A stretch of 64,000 nucleotides of DNA from Enterobacter chuandaensis (GTDB lineage: Bacteria > Pseudomonadota > Gammaproteobacteria > Enterobacterales > Enterobacteriaceae): NCBI RefSeq assembly GCF_003594915.1, contig NZ_QZCS01000013.1:62001-126000 (forward strand). Reading direction: 5' to 3'. The position numbers and the translations under genes are program-made. Every line of letters begins with the position of its first letter. The stretch's first letter is position 1. The notes beneath the pieces were generated by a model that saw only the letters and a program-made list of their open reading frames with translations, made no database searches and was not told the origin of the DNA. Below are positions 40,504-51,300 of this stretch, piece after piece.

Positions 40504-40567
40504 AAGCATGCTGCTTGTCTTCTTTTCAGGCCCTGGCGCATGCTTTGGCCTGGTCAAATAAAGCATG
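40504..40567. promoter_or_regulatory. Candidate VapB operator
   Basis: AAGCATGC (40504-40511) and its inverted copy GCATGCTT (40538-40545) are followed by a third half-site AAGCATG (40561-40567) at the vapB ribosome site. Inverted repeats upstream of vapB are the usual autoregulatory target. The assignment is inferred. Confidence 0.45.
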
Positions 40568-40576
40568 GAGATGTCA

Positions 40577-40843
40577 ATGGAACGGACAGCAAAACTCTTC
40601 AAAAAGGGGCGAAATCAGGCCGTGATGCTGCCTGCTGAATTCGCGTTTGATACGGAGAGTGTCTACATCCGGCGGGATGAGGAAGGGAATGTTGTTTTGG
40701 CGGCAAAACCTGTTCAGACAAAGAGTTGGGATAATTTTTTCCGTCTGCTGGCAGTTACGGACGTACCGGATTCGTTTCTGAGCAAAGAGGAACGTAATCA
40801 GAGTGTTACGACAAGAGACCCTCTGGATGGAGCCTGTTCATGA
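40577..40843 (+). CDS. vapB: VapB-type antitoxin (AbrB fold)
   Basis: The 88-residue antitoxin begins MERTAKLFKKGRNQAVMLPA, the swapped-hairpin AbrB DNA-binding domain of VapB proteins. The C-terminal tail (SFLSKEERNQSVTTRDPLDG) should wrap the toxin. The start at 40577 uses GGAG at 40568; an in-frame ATG at 40565 overlaps that site. Its stop overlaps the vapC start (ATGA). Confidence 0.88.
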   Translation: MERTAKLFKKGRNQAVMLPAEFAFDTESVYIRRDEEGNVVLAAKPVQTKSWDNFFRLLAVTDVPDSFLSKEERNQSVTTRDPLDGACS

Positions 40844-41238
40844 GGCATATGCTGGATACGAATATTGTAAGTCACTTATTTAAACGACACCCGGAGGTTG
40901 TAAGCAGAATGACATGCCTGACTCCGGGAGACGTTTGTATCTCAAGCATTACCGAAGCAGAACTGCTATATGGCGCAGATAAGAAGAAAAGCAGTAGATT
41001 GAAAGAAACAATTCAGGAGTTTCTCAATACCATCACGATTTGCGACTGGGACAGTGACGCCGCCGCAACGTACGGTGAACTCCGTGCCGCAATGGAGAAA
41101 AAAGGGAAAGTGATGGGCGATCTCGATCAGCTGATCGCTGCACATGCTATCAGCCGGGGGACAACGATTGTGACCAACGATCGTGCATTCAGAATGGTGC
41201 AGGAGCTTGCCGTCGAGGACTGGACGACAACGTCATGA
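40840..41238 (+). CDS. vapC: VapC-type PIN-domain ribonuclease toxin
   Basis: The 132-residue PIN-domain endoribonuclease starts MRHMLDTNIVSHLF. Acidic metal ligands are visible: Asp6, Glu41 in TEAELLYG, Asp94/Asp96 in MGDLDQLIAAHA and Asp114 in VTNDRAF. The family cleaves initiator tRNA in enterobacteria. The active site is intact. It is coupled to the upstream antitoxin. Confidence 0.92.
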   Translation: MRHMLDTNIVSHLFKRHPEVVSRMTCLTPGDVCISSITEAELLYGADKKKSSRLKETIQEFLNTITICDWDSDAAATYGELRAAMEKKGKVMGDLDQLIAAHAISRGTTIVTNDRAFRMVQELAVEDWTTTS

Positions 41239-41367
41239 TCCCTGTTGCCGGGTGACGCCGGCATTCCCCCATATAACTTATCCTTCTTATTGATTCTTTT
41301 TCGTTTTTTATTTCACCGCCTCGTTGTCGATATAGTCACTACAACATTCAGCAAAAGGATCTGTCTC

Positions 41368-42168
41368 GTGAAACGTCGATTGGGTGCTCTGGTACTCGCT
41401 GGCCTGCTGCTGGCAGGGTGCGATCAAAGTGGCAGCGATGCCAAACACATAAAAGTGGGCGTCATCAACGGCGCTGAACAGGACGTGGCGGAAGTCGCCA
41501 AAAAGGTGGCGAAAGAAAAATATGGCCTGGACGTGGAGCTGGTGGGCTTCAGCGGCTCGCTGTTGCCCAACGATGCCACCAACCAGGGGGAACTGGATGC
41601 CAACGTCTTCCAGCATCGCCCTTTCCTTGCGGAAGATAACAAGGCGCATGGCTACAAGCTGGTCGCCGTGGCCAACACCTTTGTTTTCCCGATGGCCGGC
41701 TATTCCCGCAAAATCAAATCCGTGTCTGACCTGAAGGACGGGGCGACCATTGCCATTCCAAACGATCCGACCAACCTAGGCCGCGCGCTGCTGCTGCTGC
41801 AAAAAGAGAAGCTCATTACCCTGAAGCCGGACACCGGGCTGCTGCCGACGGCGCTGGATATTACCGCCAACCCAAAACAGCTGAAAATCATGGAACTGGA
41901 AGGGGCGCAGCTGCCGCGCGTGCTGGACGACCCGAAAGTGGATGTCGCCATCATTAGCACCACCTATATTCAGCAAACCGGGCTGTCGCCGGTGCATGAC
42001 AGCGTCTTTATCGAAGATAAAAACTCGCCGTACGTGAACATCGTGGTGACGCGAGAAGACAACAAAGACGCCGAGAACGTGAAGGAATTTATCCAGTCAT
42101 ATCAGTCACCTGAAGTGGCGAAAGCGGCGGAGACGATCTTTAACGGCGGGGCGGTGCCGGGCTGGTAA
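41368..42168 (+). CDS. nlpA: NlpA lipoprotein (MetQ/NlpA family)
   Basis: The 266-residue inner-membrane lipoprotein has a GTG start with AAAAGGA upstream, a signal peptide ending LLLAGC and a MetQ-like substrate-binding domain (HIKVGVINGAEQDVAEVAKK, ANVFQHRPFL, IPNDPTNLGRALLLLQKEKL). It is over 80 percent alike by eye to E. coli NlpA, which has a minor role in methionine uptake and outer-membrane vesicle formation. The open frame extends to 41245, but that part has no signal peptide logic. Confidence 0.93.
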   Translation: MKRRLGALVLAGLLLAGCDQSGSDAKHIKVGVINGAEQDVAEVAKKVAKEKYGLDVELVGFSGSLLPNDATNQGELDANVFQHRPFLAEDNKAHGYKLVAVANTFVFPMAGYSRKIKSVSDLKDGATIAIPNDPTNLGRALLLLQKEKLITLKPDTGLLPTALDITANPKQLKIMELEGAQLPRVLDDPKVDVAIISTTYIQQTGLSPVHDSVFIEDKNSPYVNIVVTREDNKDAENVKEFIQSYQSPEVAKAAETIFNGGAVPGW

Positions 42169-42289
42169 GGCACTGGCAGAAAACGCGGTGATGAAATTGG
42201 CCCGAATCCATCGGTAATCGCCCTTTAACCCACAGCGTGACGCGCGGCGGCTGGCTATCCTCCTTATCACACCAACCGGAGGATAGCCC

Positions 42290-43069
42290 ATGAACATTAC
42301 CCACATTCGCAACGCCACCCAGCTGATTACCTACGCCGGAAAACGCCTTTTAATCGACCCGATGCTGGCACCGAAAGGCGCTTATCCGGGCTTTCCCGGC
42401 ACGGCGCATGCCGATATTCGCAACCCGACGGCCGAACTCCCCGTTGACGTCAACACGCTGCTGGACGCCGACGCGGTGATCGTCACCCATACCCATGACG
42501 ATCACTGGGATCGCACTGCGGCGGAGCTGATCGCCAAAGACAAACCGATCTACGTGCAAAACGACCGCGACGCCGCGCTGCTGCGCAGCCAGGGGTTTAG
42601 CAACCTGACGGTCATGACCGACGCGACCACCTTCGGCGACATCCAGATTACGAAAACGGACGGCGGCCAGCACGGTACCGACCGCGCTTACGCCGTGCCG
42701 GAGCTGGCGGAGCGGCTGGGCGAGGCCTGTGGCGTGGTGCTGCGTCATCCTGAAGAGAAGACGCTCTATCTTGCCGGGGATACCATCTGGCGCGAAGAGG
42801 TGGCAGCCGATCTGCAAAAGCACCAGCCGGATGTAGTGGTACTGAACGCCGGGTATGCCCACGTCATCGGCTTTGGGCCCATTATTATGGGGCAGGAGGA
42901 TGTGCTCAACGTCCACTTCCTGCTGCCGCAGGCTAAAATCGTCGCGAGCCACATGGAGGCGATTAACCACTGCCTGTTGACCCGCAGCGCGCTGCGTGAG
43001 TACGTTGAGGCCAATCAGGTGAGCGATGCGGTGAGCATTCCCCAGGATGGCGAAACCATTATATTCTGA
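42290..43069 (+). CDS. Metallo-beta-lactamase-fold hydrolase
   Basis: The 259-residue cytosolic protein has the MBL metal motif THTHDDHWD (residues about 66-74), then HGTDR, LAGDTIW and SHMEAINHC near the C terminus, the layout of UlaG-like/YtkL-type hydrolases. The substrate is unknown. A GGAGG ribosome site (42280-42284) precedes ATG 42290. A GlxA-type regulator gene follows after 26 bp, so the two probably form an operon. Confidence 0.85.
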   Translation: MNITHIRNATQLITYAGKRLLIDPMLAPKGAYPGFPGTAHADIRNPTAELPVDVNTLLDADAVIVTHTHDDHWDRTAAELIAKDKPIYVQNDRDAALLRSQGFSNLTVMTDATTFGDIQITKTDGGQHGTDRAYAVPELAERLGEACGVVLRHPEEKTLYLAGDTIWREEVAADLQKHQPDVVVLNAGYAHVIGFGPIIMGQEDVLNVHFLLPQAKIVASHMEAINHCLLTRSALREYVEANQVSDAVSIPQDGETIIF

Positions 43070-43095
43070 GTGCGTTAACGGGAAAGGAGAGACAG

Positions 43096-44049
43096 ATGTC
43101 GCTAATCAACGTCGCGATTGTCGCGGTAGACGGGTTCAGCCCGTTCCACTACTCTGTTCCCTGCATTCTGTTTGGTGATTCGGTCTCCGGCGAAAAGCGC
43201 TTTAACGTGACGATCTGCGCCGAAACGCCGGGGTTTCTTACCTCAAAAGACGGTTTCGCCCTCAACGCCACGCAGGATTACACCGCCATCGGGCAGGCCG
43301 AGATTGTCGTGGTGCCCTACTGGCAGCACGTCCTTGAGCGTCCGCCTCAGGCGCTGCTCGACAGCCTGGTGCAGGCGAGAGACAACGGCGCGGAAATCGT
43401 CGGCCTGTGTCTGGGGTCTTTTGTGCTGGCCTATGCGGGCATCCTCGACGGTAAACGGGCCGCCACCCACTGGGAGTTTGAACATCAGTTTCAGTCGCTC
43501 TTTCCGGACGTCCAGCTGGATATCAATGCCCTCTACGTGGATGACGGCAATATCATCACCTCTGCCGGTACTGCGGCTGCGCTGGACTGCTGTCTGTATA
43601 TCATTCGCCAGCGTTTTGGCAGTGTGGTCGCCAACCAGATTGCCCGTCGGATGATTGTGCCGCCTCATCGCGAGGGCGGGCAGGCGCAGTTCATCGCCCA
43701 GCCGGTTCCGAAAGATACCCGTGACGCACGTATTAACTGCCTGATTGACTACCTGCAGCAGCACATCAACGAACCGCATAGTCTGGACTCGCTGGCAGAG
43801 GTGGTTTCGATGAGCCGTCGCACGCTGACCCGCCATTTTATTAAAGCCACGGGCATGAGCGTCGCCGACTGGCTTACCGCCGAACGCCTGCGGCGCAGCC
43901 AGATATTACTTGAAGCCGGAAATATGCCCGTTGAGAGCGTGGCAGAGCTGGTGGGATTTAATTCCGCCGTCACCTGGCGACAGCAGTTTAAGGCGCGCTT
44001 TGGGGTAAGCCCTGCTGAATGGCGAAAAACGTTTCGTCTGCACATTTAA
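43096..44049 (+). CDS. GlxA-family AraC-type transcriptional regulator
   Basis: The 317-residue protein fuses an N-terminal DJ-1/PfpI-like domain (VAIVAVDGFSPFHYSVPCIL, EIVGLCLGSFVLAYAGILDG with the Cys-containing elbow) to a C-terminal AraC/XylS double helix-turn-helix (SLAEVVSMSRRTLTRHF, VESVAELVGFNSAVTWRQQF). GlxA-type regulators often control catabolism of quaternary amines or detoxification. Here it most likely controls the adjacent MBL hydrolase; this is inferred. AAAGGAGAGAC precedes the start. Confidence 0.9.
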   Translation: MSLINVAIVAVDGFSPFHYSVPCILFGDSVSGEKRFNVTICAETPGFLTSKDGFALNATQDYTAIGQAEIVVVPYWQHVLERPPQALLDSLVQARDNGAEIVGLCLGSFVLAYAGILDGKRAATHWEFEHQFQSLFPDVQLDINALYVDDGNIITSAGTAAALDCCLYIIRQRFGSVVANQIARRMIVPPHREGGQAQFIAQPVPKDTRDARINCLIDYLQQHINEPHSLDSLAEVVSMSRRTLTRHFIKATGMSVADWLTAERLRRSQILLEAGNMPVESVAELVGFNSAVTWRQQFKARFGVSPAEWRKTFRLHI

Positions 44050-44230
44050 TGTATTACAGCTAACTTAAGATTTAAGAGTGAGTTAAACATTTCTTATTTT
44101 TTGTTAATCGACTTCTTACGTTTCTAAAATAATCTTTTTTTAAGATGCCATAACCTAAATTAGATATACTCGCCTTAAGAATGCTCTTATATTGTACAAA
44201 TTATAATTGCGTCTTAATTTTGTGGCATGG
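44050..44230 (+). promoter_or_regulatory. AT-rich upstream region of cdiB
   Basis: This stretch is strongly AT-rich against GC-rich neighbours. TATACT at 44165-44170 is a possible -10. Several TTAAGA repeats occur (e.g. 44062, 44141, 44175). AT-rich promoters of CDI loci are often silenced by H-NS; that is inference. Confidence 0.4.
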
Positions 44231-45928
44231 ATGAACACGTCTAAAATAAAAAACAAAATAATTTCATTAAGAAATTATGCTATTGCTATGTTCCTGGCTG
44301 CGCTATTTTCAGCAAGCGCTCACGCTGCACCGCTGTCGCCAGCCGATCGCGATGCCATTCAACAGCAACAGCAACAGCTTTTACTCCAGAACCAGCAACA
44401 GCGTGAAGAGCTTGAGCGGAGTATTCTCCTGCCCGAACCCGCCAGACCACGGACTGTTACCGGCTCCGGGCCTTGTTTCACCATTAACGACATTACGCTT
44501 TCCGGCGCGACCTTAATCTCCCCAAAAACCCAGCATAGCCTTGTTGCGCCGTGGCAGGGCCAGTGTCTGGATATGGCGAAAATAACGGAGCTTCTGGCCC
44601 ATATTTCTGACTGGTATATCAGCCGGGGATATATCACCAGCCGCGCCTTTCTTACCGAGCAGGATCTCTCCGGTGGTCAGCTGAATATTGTTGTACTGGA
44701 AGGCCGGCTGGAAGCAATCCGTCTGGAAGGTGAAACGCCGCGGATGCTGAAAATGGCGTTTCCGGGGCGCGTGGGACGCATCCTTAATTTACGCGACATC
44801 GAACAGGGCATGGAGCAAATAAACCGTTTGCGCGCCGAGCCGGTTCAAATTGAAATTCTGCCGGGGACGCAGGCCGGATATTCGATTGTTAATCTCACGG
44901 CAAAACCGGAATTTCCCTTAAGTGCATCCGTAAGCCTGGATAATAGCGGCCAGAAGAGCACCGGTGAAGACCAGCTGAACGGCGTACTCACCGCGAATAA
45001 TATGCTGGGGCTGGCGGATAAATGGTTTGTCAGCGGCGGGCGCAGCAGTGATTTTGCCAGCGCGTACGATGCGCAGAATTTTCAGGCGGGCGTCAGCGTG
45101 CCGTTTGGCTATGGCTTGCTGGACTACAGCTACGCCTGGAGTAACTACCGCACCACCATCAATAACCAGGGGTTCAACTGGCTCTCCACGGGCGATACCA
45201 AAACCCACCGCGTCAACGCGTCGTGGGTAGTTTTCCGCAACGGGGATGTGAAAACCGGCATCGCGGCAGGCGTGGTTCAACGTTCAAGCCGTAACTGGCT
45301 TAACGACGCGCCGCTTCAGAGCAGCACGCGCAATCTCTCCAGCCTGATCCTTGGGGTTACCCACACGCAAAAAATGCTGGGCGGCGTGGCGACCTTCAAC
45401 CCGACCTGGAGCCACGGCATGCCGTGGTTCAATGCCGAAACCGACGAAAATAAATCCGGCGATATGCCGCGGGCAGAATTCCGCAAATGGAGCCTGAACG
45501 CCAGCTTCCAGCGTCCTGTCGCCCGTAACGCCTGGTGGCTGACCAGCGCCTACGGCCAGTGGTCGCCTGACAGGCTGTACGGCTCCGAGCGCCTGACGCT
45601 CGGCGGTGAAAGCTCCGTGCGTGGTTTTAAAGAGCAGTATCTGTCCGGGGATAACGGCGGCTACTGGCGTAACGAGCTGGGTTACTCCCTCTTCACCCTC
45701 CCGGTGATTGGCGCGGTGAGCGCAACGGTCGCCGTTGACGGCGGCTGGCTGGAAAAAGACAGTCAGGACCGCTTTGCCTCCGGCACGTTATGGGGAGCCT
45801 CTGTGGGGCTGAGCAGCACAGGACGCTGGTACAGCAGCCAGGTTTCAGTCGGCACGCCGCTGCACTACCCCGACTGGCTCGGCCCGGATCATGTGAGCGT
45901 TAACTGGCGCATTGCCTTTATGCTTTAA
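44231..45928 (+). CDS. cdiB: CdiB, two-partner secretion outer-membrane transporter
   Basis: The 565-residue TpsB (ShlB/FhaC/HecB) family protein exports CdiA through the outer membrane. A signal peptide ends FSASAHA. A glutamine-rich plug helix ([20 protein letters not shown]) follows, then POTRA domains ([30 protein letters not shown]). A 16-strand barrel carries the conserved [20 protein letters not shown] loop motif. It ends ...INWRIAFML-like with a terminal hydrophobic strand ([11 protein letters not shown]). ATG 44231 is chosen; a TTG at 44207 opens the same frame. It is 14 bp before cdiA. Confidence 0.92.
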   Translation: MNTSKIKNKIISLRNYAIAMFLAALFSASAHAAPLSPADRDAIQQQQQQLLLQNQQQREELERSILLPEPARPRTVTGSGPCFTINDITLSGATLISPKTQHSLVAPWQGQCLDMAKITELLAHISDWYISRGYITSRAFLTEQDLSGGQLNIVVLEGRLEAIRLEGETPRMLKMAFPGRVGRILNLRDIEQGMEQINRLRAEPVQIEILPGTQAGYSIVNLTAKPEFPLSASVSLDNSGQKSTGEDQLNGVLTANNMLGLADKWFVSGGRSSDFASAYDAQNFQAGVSVPFGYGLLDYSYAWSNYRTTINNQGFNWLSTGDTKTHRVNASWVVFRNGDVKTGIAAGVVQRSSRNWLNDAPLQSSTRNLSSLILGVTHTQKMLGGVATFNPTWSHGMPWFNAETDENKSGDMPRAEFRKWSLNASFQRPVARNAWWLTSAYGQWSPDRLYGSERLTLGGESSVRGFKEQYLSGDNGGYWRNELGYSLFTLPVIGAVSATVAVDGGWLEKDSQDRFASGTLWGASVGLSSTGRWYSSQVSVGTPLHYPDWLGPDHVSVNWRIAFML

Positions 45929-45942
45929 GAGACTCTACGACT

Positions 45943-48315
45943 ATGGATACCCGCCACCCACCCGTTCGTTTCTCGCAGCGTCTGATTAGCTGGATTGTCT
46001 GCGGCTTAATGGTCTGGCAGCCGATGGCACCCGCCGTCGCGGCGGCGCTCACGCCGACCGGGCAGACCACGGTGGATCAGGCGGGGAACGGGGTGCCGGT
46101 CATCAATATCGCCACGCCGAACGGGGCGGGCATTTCGCATAACCAGTTCCAGGATTACAACGTCGGCAAAGAGGGGCTTATCCTCAACAACGGCACGGAC
46201 CGCTTAACCCAGACCCAGCTGGGCGGGCTTATCCAGAACAACCCCAACCTGCAGGCCGGGCGGGAAGCGAAAGGCATCATCAACGAAGTCACGGGAGCTA
46301 ACCGCTCCCAGCTTCAGGGCTATACGGAAGTCGCCGGCAAGGCGGCAAACGTCATGGTGGCTAACCCGTACGGTATCACCTGTAACGGGTGCGGATTTAT
46401 CAACACCCCCAACGCCACGCTGACCACGGGTAAACCGCAGTTTGACGCTAACGGTAACCTGCTGGCGCTGGATGTAACGAAAGGCGCCATCACGGTCGAA
46501 GGCCAGGGGCTGGATGCCAGCAAGAGCGACGCGCTGTCGATTATTGCGCGCGCAACGGAAGTGAACGCCGCGATTCACGCGAACGACCTGACGGTAACGG
46601 CAGGGGCAAACCGGGTGGGCGCGGATGGCAGCATTAAGCCGATTGCCGGTGAGGGCGCTGCGCCCGTGGTGGCCGTGGATACTGGCGCACTCGGCGGGAT
46701 GTATGCCAACCGTATCCGTCTGGTCTCCAGCGAGAAGGGGGTTGGAGTAAACCTCGGCAACCTCACCGCGCGCCAGGGGGATATTCAGCTTGATGCGGGC
46801 GGCAAACTGACGGTCACGAACAGCGTGGCCAGCGGATCGATCGCCGCGAATGGCGCGGGGGTGACTCTCAACGGTAGCCATCAGGCCGGTGGCGCGCTGA
46901 ACGTGACCAGCTCGCAGGATGTGGCACTCAATAACAGCACGCTCGCCAGCAGTGGCGACATGCGCCTTTCCGGTGAGGGGAAAGTGCAGATCGCGGGCGG
47001 CAGTGTGACCAGTAAAGGTGTGCTCAGCGTGGCGGCCGGAAAGGATATCGCGCTGACCCATACCCGCAGTGGAAGCGATACCCGCACGACGCTGACCAGC
47101 GGCGGCACGCTGTCAGCCACGGGCAGTGCGATCTCGGCAGGGGAGAACCTGGCGCTGAGCGGCGGACAGCTGGTACTGGACGGCCAGAGCCGGGCCGATG
47201 CCACGGATGATATCCGCCTGACGGGCAGCACTGTCAGTAACCAGGGACAGGTGAATGCGGGGGGCGACCTTATGCTCTCCGGCGACAGGGTGTCAAACGG
47301 CGGGCAGCTGGCGGCGAAAGGCCATCTGGATGTGAACGCCGGAGACCTGACGAACGGCGGCACGGCGCAGGGTAACGAAATCACCCTGAAGGGCCAGACG
47401 GTCATCAATAATGGCACCCTGCAGAGCGCCGGAAAACTGACGTTAAATGCCGATACTCTGGAGCAACAGGGCACGCTGAGTGCGAAAGGCGATGCGAACG
47501 TCACGGCGCAGCAAACCCTGCGTAACGGTGGCAGCCTGCTGGCTGACGGCGCGATGAACGTGACCGCAGGCACCCTTGAACAGAACGGCACCCTGTCCGG
47601 CGCGACGGCGCTGACGGCGCAGGCCGATACCCTGACGAGCGGTCAGGCGTCCCGTATCACCAGCCAGGGCAACGTCCAGCTTACCGCGACCCGCAGCGCC
47701 AGCCTGAACGGGCAGACGGACGCGGCGGGAGCATTAACCGTTTCCACCCGCGATCTGATCACCGATCGGGATGCCCACCTGCAGAGCGGGCAGGCGCTTA
47801 CTCTTCAGGCGCAGAATGCGACGCTGAACGGCACCCAGGCGGCGAAAGGGGCGCTGTCGGTGACGGCGGGCACGCTGATGCACGCCGGGAAATCCACTGC
47901 TAACACCCTGAGTTTTAACGCGACCAACGACCTGACCAGCAGCGGGGAACTTTCCGCCGGTACGCTCAGCCTCAGTGGAGAGAACATCCTCCACTCCGGC
48001 GTCGCAAAAGCGGACCGCATGACCCTGACGGCAGCCGACCGCATCACCACCCGTGGTTCGCTGGTGGCCGATAGCCTGTCGCTGGACGGTGCGTCGGTAG
48101 AGAACGGCGGGCTGCTGCAGGGAACCACTCTGCTCAATCTGAAGACCGGATCGCTCGCGAACCTGGCCGGGGGCTCAATCTACAGCGCGCAGGATTTAAC
48201 GCTGAACATACCCGTGCTGGCTAACAGCGGGCTTATCACCACCGACGGCACGCTGCGCGTCACAGGCGACACGCTGACAAATCAGGGTGAAATCAACGGC
48301 GTCAAGCTGGCGTAA
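45943..48315 (+). CDS. cdiA: CdiA N-terminal part (TPS domain and first FHA repeats), frameshifted
   Basis: The frame encodes 790 residues: a long signal peptide ([23 protein letters not shown]), the TPS secretion domain ([40 protein letters not shown]) recognised by CdiB POTRA, then FHA-1 beta-helix repeats. It stops abruptly at TAA 48313-48315 in the middle of the repeats. The same repeat pattern resumes at once in the +1 frame from 48287, so one gene of about 4188 residues has been split by a single-base insertion (or 2-base deletion). As read here, the product would be a secreted stub without toxin. It could also be a sequencing indel. Confidence 0.9.
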   Translation: MDTRHPPVRFSQRLISWIVCGLMVWQPMAPAVAAALTPTGQTTVDQAGNGVPVINIATPNGAGISHNQFQDYNVGKEGLILNNGTDRLTQTQLGGLIQNNPNLQAGREAKGIINEVTGANRSQLQGYTEVAGKAANVMVANPYGITCNGCGFINTPNATLTTGKPQFDANGNLLALDVTKGAITVEGQGLDASKSDALSIIARATEVNAAIHANDLTVTAGANRVGADGSIKPIAGEGAAPVVAVDTGALGGMYANRIRLVSSEKGVGVNLGNLTARQGDIQLDAGGKLTVTNSVASGSIAANGAGVTLNGSHQAGGALNVTSSQDVALNNSTLASSGDMRLSGEGKVQIAGGSVTSKGVLSVAAGKDIALTHTRSGSDTRTTLTSGGTLSATGSAISAGENLALSGGQLVLDGQSRADATDDIRLTGSTVSNQGQVNAGGDLMLSGDRVSNGGQLAAKGHLDVNAGDLTNGGTAQGNEITLKGQTVINNGTLQSAGKLTLNADTLEQQGTLSAKGDANVTAQQTLRNGGSLLADGAMNVTAGTLEQNGTLSGATALTAQADTLTSGQASRITSQGNVQLTATRSASLNGQTDAAGALTVSTRDLITDRDAHLQSGQALTLQAQNATLNGTQAAKGALSVTAGTLMHAGKSTANTLSFNATNDLTSSGELSAGTLSLSGENILHSGVAKADRMTLTAADRITTRGSLVADSLSLDGASVENGGLLQGTTLLNLKTGSLANLAGGSIYSAQDLTLNIPVLANSGLITTDGTLRVTGDTLTNQGEINGVKLA
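48287..48315 (+). other. Frameshift junction in cdiA
   Basis: Frame 1 (ending GEINGVKLA-stop) and frame 2 (starting in the same stretch and reading [12 protein letters not shown]) overlap here. Removing one base, for example the T of GCGTAACGAC, fuses the two halves in frame. No homopolymer or slippery heptamer is present. Confidence 0.85.
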
Positions 48316-51300
48316 CGACGGACAGCTTATCGGCAACAACGTCATTATTACGTCCGGCCAGGGGCAAAATAGCGGCCTGTTGCAGGGCGATACCGGCCTT
48401 AAACTTACCGTTACCGGCCTCGATAACGATCGAGCAGGCAAGATAGTCAGCGGCGGGCTGCTGGATATCACCGGCCACGAGCTGAAAAACAATGGCCTGA
48501 TGCAGGGGCAGAGCGCGCTTCTGCACGGCGCGGATTTCACTAATGCGGGTTCGCTGACGGGCAAAGGCGATCTGACGCTGAATGTGGATAATACCGCGAT
48601 CGTCACCGGGCAAATGCTGAGCCAGGGCACGCTGCAGCTTGCCGCGAATCATCTTGATAATAGCGGTATTCTGGCGGCGAATGCGGTGAGCGCGAGCGCC
48701 GGAGAGCTGAACAATACCGGGACGCTGCAAAGTAATGGTGCCCTGGATCTCGTGGCGGACGCGTTCAGCAACGTTGGTACGCTTCTGGCCAAACAGGCGC
48801 TGAATCTCACGAGCGCAATGCTGACGAACAGCGGCGTGATCCAGGGCGACACGCTGACCCTCGCGGTAAAAAATGCGCTAACCAACCGGGACACGGGCAA
48901 AGTCCTTGCCACCCAGGCGCTGGCTTTTGACGGCAATACGTTAACCAACAGCGGCACGCTGGCGGCAGATAATGCGCGTCTGGCTCTCGAGATCCTGAAT
49001 AATAGCGGCCTGGTGCAGGGTAACAACGGGCTGGCGATCCAGGGACAAGCGGCACAGACCTCGGGCCTGAGAAGTGCCAACGTCGCGCAGACGCCTGCTG
49101 CCAGAGTGATTAATAACCTGATCGGCGGACAGCTGTTAAGCGGCGGTGATTTAGCGCTAGCCGCGGATAAGGGCGATAACGCTGGCACGCTACAGGGCCG
49201 GACGCTGAATGTTAAGGCCGGAAGCTGGAATAACGAGGGGACATTGCTCGGCCAGCAAGGCGCGAGCCTGAACGTCAGCAGCACGCTGGCAAACAGTGGA
49301 ACGTTACTCAGCCAGGCCGGGTTTGATATTCAAGCTGGCGCTTTAGAAAACCGCGGGCAGCTGGCGGCGGGCACGCTTAACCTGCAATCGGACAGCATCA
49401 GCAACAGCGGTTTATTACAGGGCAGCGCGGCGTTGACGTTCAAAACCCGGGCTCTGGATAACTTTACCGGTGGACAAATCCTTACCGGCGGCTCGCTCAA
49501 TCTCGATCTGCCGCAGTTTACTAACGGCGGGCTCGTTCAGGCGAGCCAGGACATGACGCTGACGACCGGCAGCTTTGACAACCTGGGCACGTTGTCTGCC
49601 GGGGCATTAAACCTTAACGTCGCGCAACAGCTGAGTAACCAGAGCGGGGGCAAGCTGCTGGCGGCTCGTCAGCTTAGCAGCCAGAGCGCCAGCCTGACGA
49701 ATAACGGCGTGCTTGCCGCGAAGAGTGTCGATCTCACCAGCGGCCAGATCGACAACAACGGCATCCTGCAGGGAGACAGCGCGCTGGGGCTGCACACGCC
49801 GCGGCTCAACAACCTTACGAATGGGCAAATTATTAGCGGCAGCTCGCTGAATCTCTCCATCCCGCAGATGGTCAACCAGGGGCTGATGTCTGTAAAAGAG
49901 GCGCTGATCCTTTCCGGAGCAACCCTGGATAACCAGGGCACGCTACAAGGGAGCCGCGTGGGGCTAAGCTTCTCCGGCGACGTCATGAACCGCGGCAATG
50001 CGCGCCTGGTGGCACAAAAAGATCTGACCCTGAGCGCGGCCAGTCTTAACAACCAGGGCACGTTAGCGGGAGAGTCGGTGGATATCATCACCAACCTGCT
50101 GACCAACGTCGGCTTGCTGCAGGGCAACAGCGCGCTGGCGCTGAACTCCCTCACGCCATCCACCCTGGCGATTAACAATAAAACCGGCGGGCAAATGATT
50201 ACCGGCGGGGCGCTGACGCTCTCTTTGCCGCAGTTGACCAACCAGGGGCTGCTGCTTTCTCAGCAGGGGCTCACGCTTAATCTTGATAATCTCGATAACC
50301 AGGGCATTGTGCAGGCGCGCGATCTGGGCCTGAACATCGTCAACCAGCTGACGAACCAACAAAGTGGACGGCTGCTCGCTCAGCAGGGGGTGACTCTGAC
50401 GGCCGCACGGCTGGATAACGCAGGTCAGCTGGCGGCGAGTAATGCCACGCTGGCAGTCAATATCCTGAATAACCGCGGCGTGCTTCAGGGTGACGGCGGG
50501 TTGTCGATTACCGCACCGACGCTGAACAACCTGACGGGCGCGAAACTGCTGACCGGCGGACAGCTGACGCTTAAGGCCGGTCAGCTCGCGAATGGCGGGA
50601 TAATGCAGGGGCAATGGCTCGGTGTGAACGCGAGTGGCTGGAACAACAGCGGCAGCGCGCTCGGTATCGACGGAGTGACCGCGCAGGTTGATAACCAGTT
50701 GACCAACACGGGTCGCCTGCTTGGCCAGGGGAGTACGCGCGTCACTGCGGGGGCGCTGAATAACCAAGGCTCGCTGCTGGTTGATGGTGATCTGATACTG
50801 GACGGCGGCAGCCTGTCAAACGGGGGCAGTCTTCAGGGCGCTACCCTGACGGTTAATAGCGCTACGGTCGATAACGCCGGTTCCGTGATTGGTCTCAACG
50901 CCCTTACGCTTCAACCGCTTCAGGGGCTGACCAACCGGGCCGGTGCGTCGATGAAAACCCAGGGAACGCTGCTGGCGGGTGGACAGAGCATCACGAATGA
51001 TGGTCTGTGGCAGTCGCAATACCTGAAGGTTAACGCGCGGCAGTTACAGAACAACGGCACGCTGCAAAGCGCGGGAAATATGGATCTCGCGCTGACCGCC
51101 TCTCTGATCAATACGGGCTCAATGGTGGCAAACGGGACGGCCACGTTCGGGGCGCCAACGCTGAAAAACCAGGGGCAAATGCTGGCGAAGAAGATGTCGC
51201 TGTCGGGCGGTTCGCTCAGTAACAGCGGCAACATCAGCGGTGCTGACGGCCTTGGCGTCACGCTCAGCGGCGATCTTGACCAGCTGGCGGGTGCGAAGCT

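Noticed and set aside
48280-48315. Programmed ribosomal frameshift joining the two cdiA halves
   Set aside because: No slippery heptamer, no stimulatory stem visible, and no precedent in the family; a mutation or sequencing indel is simpler.
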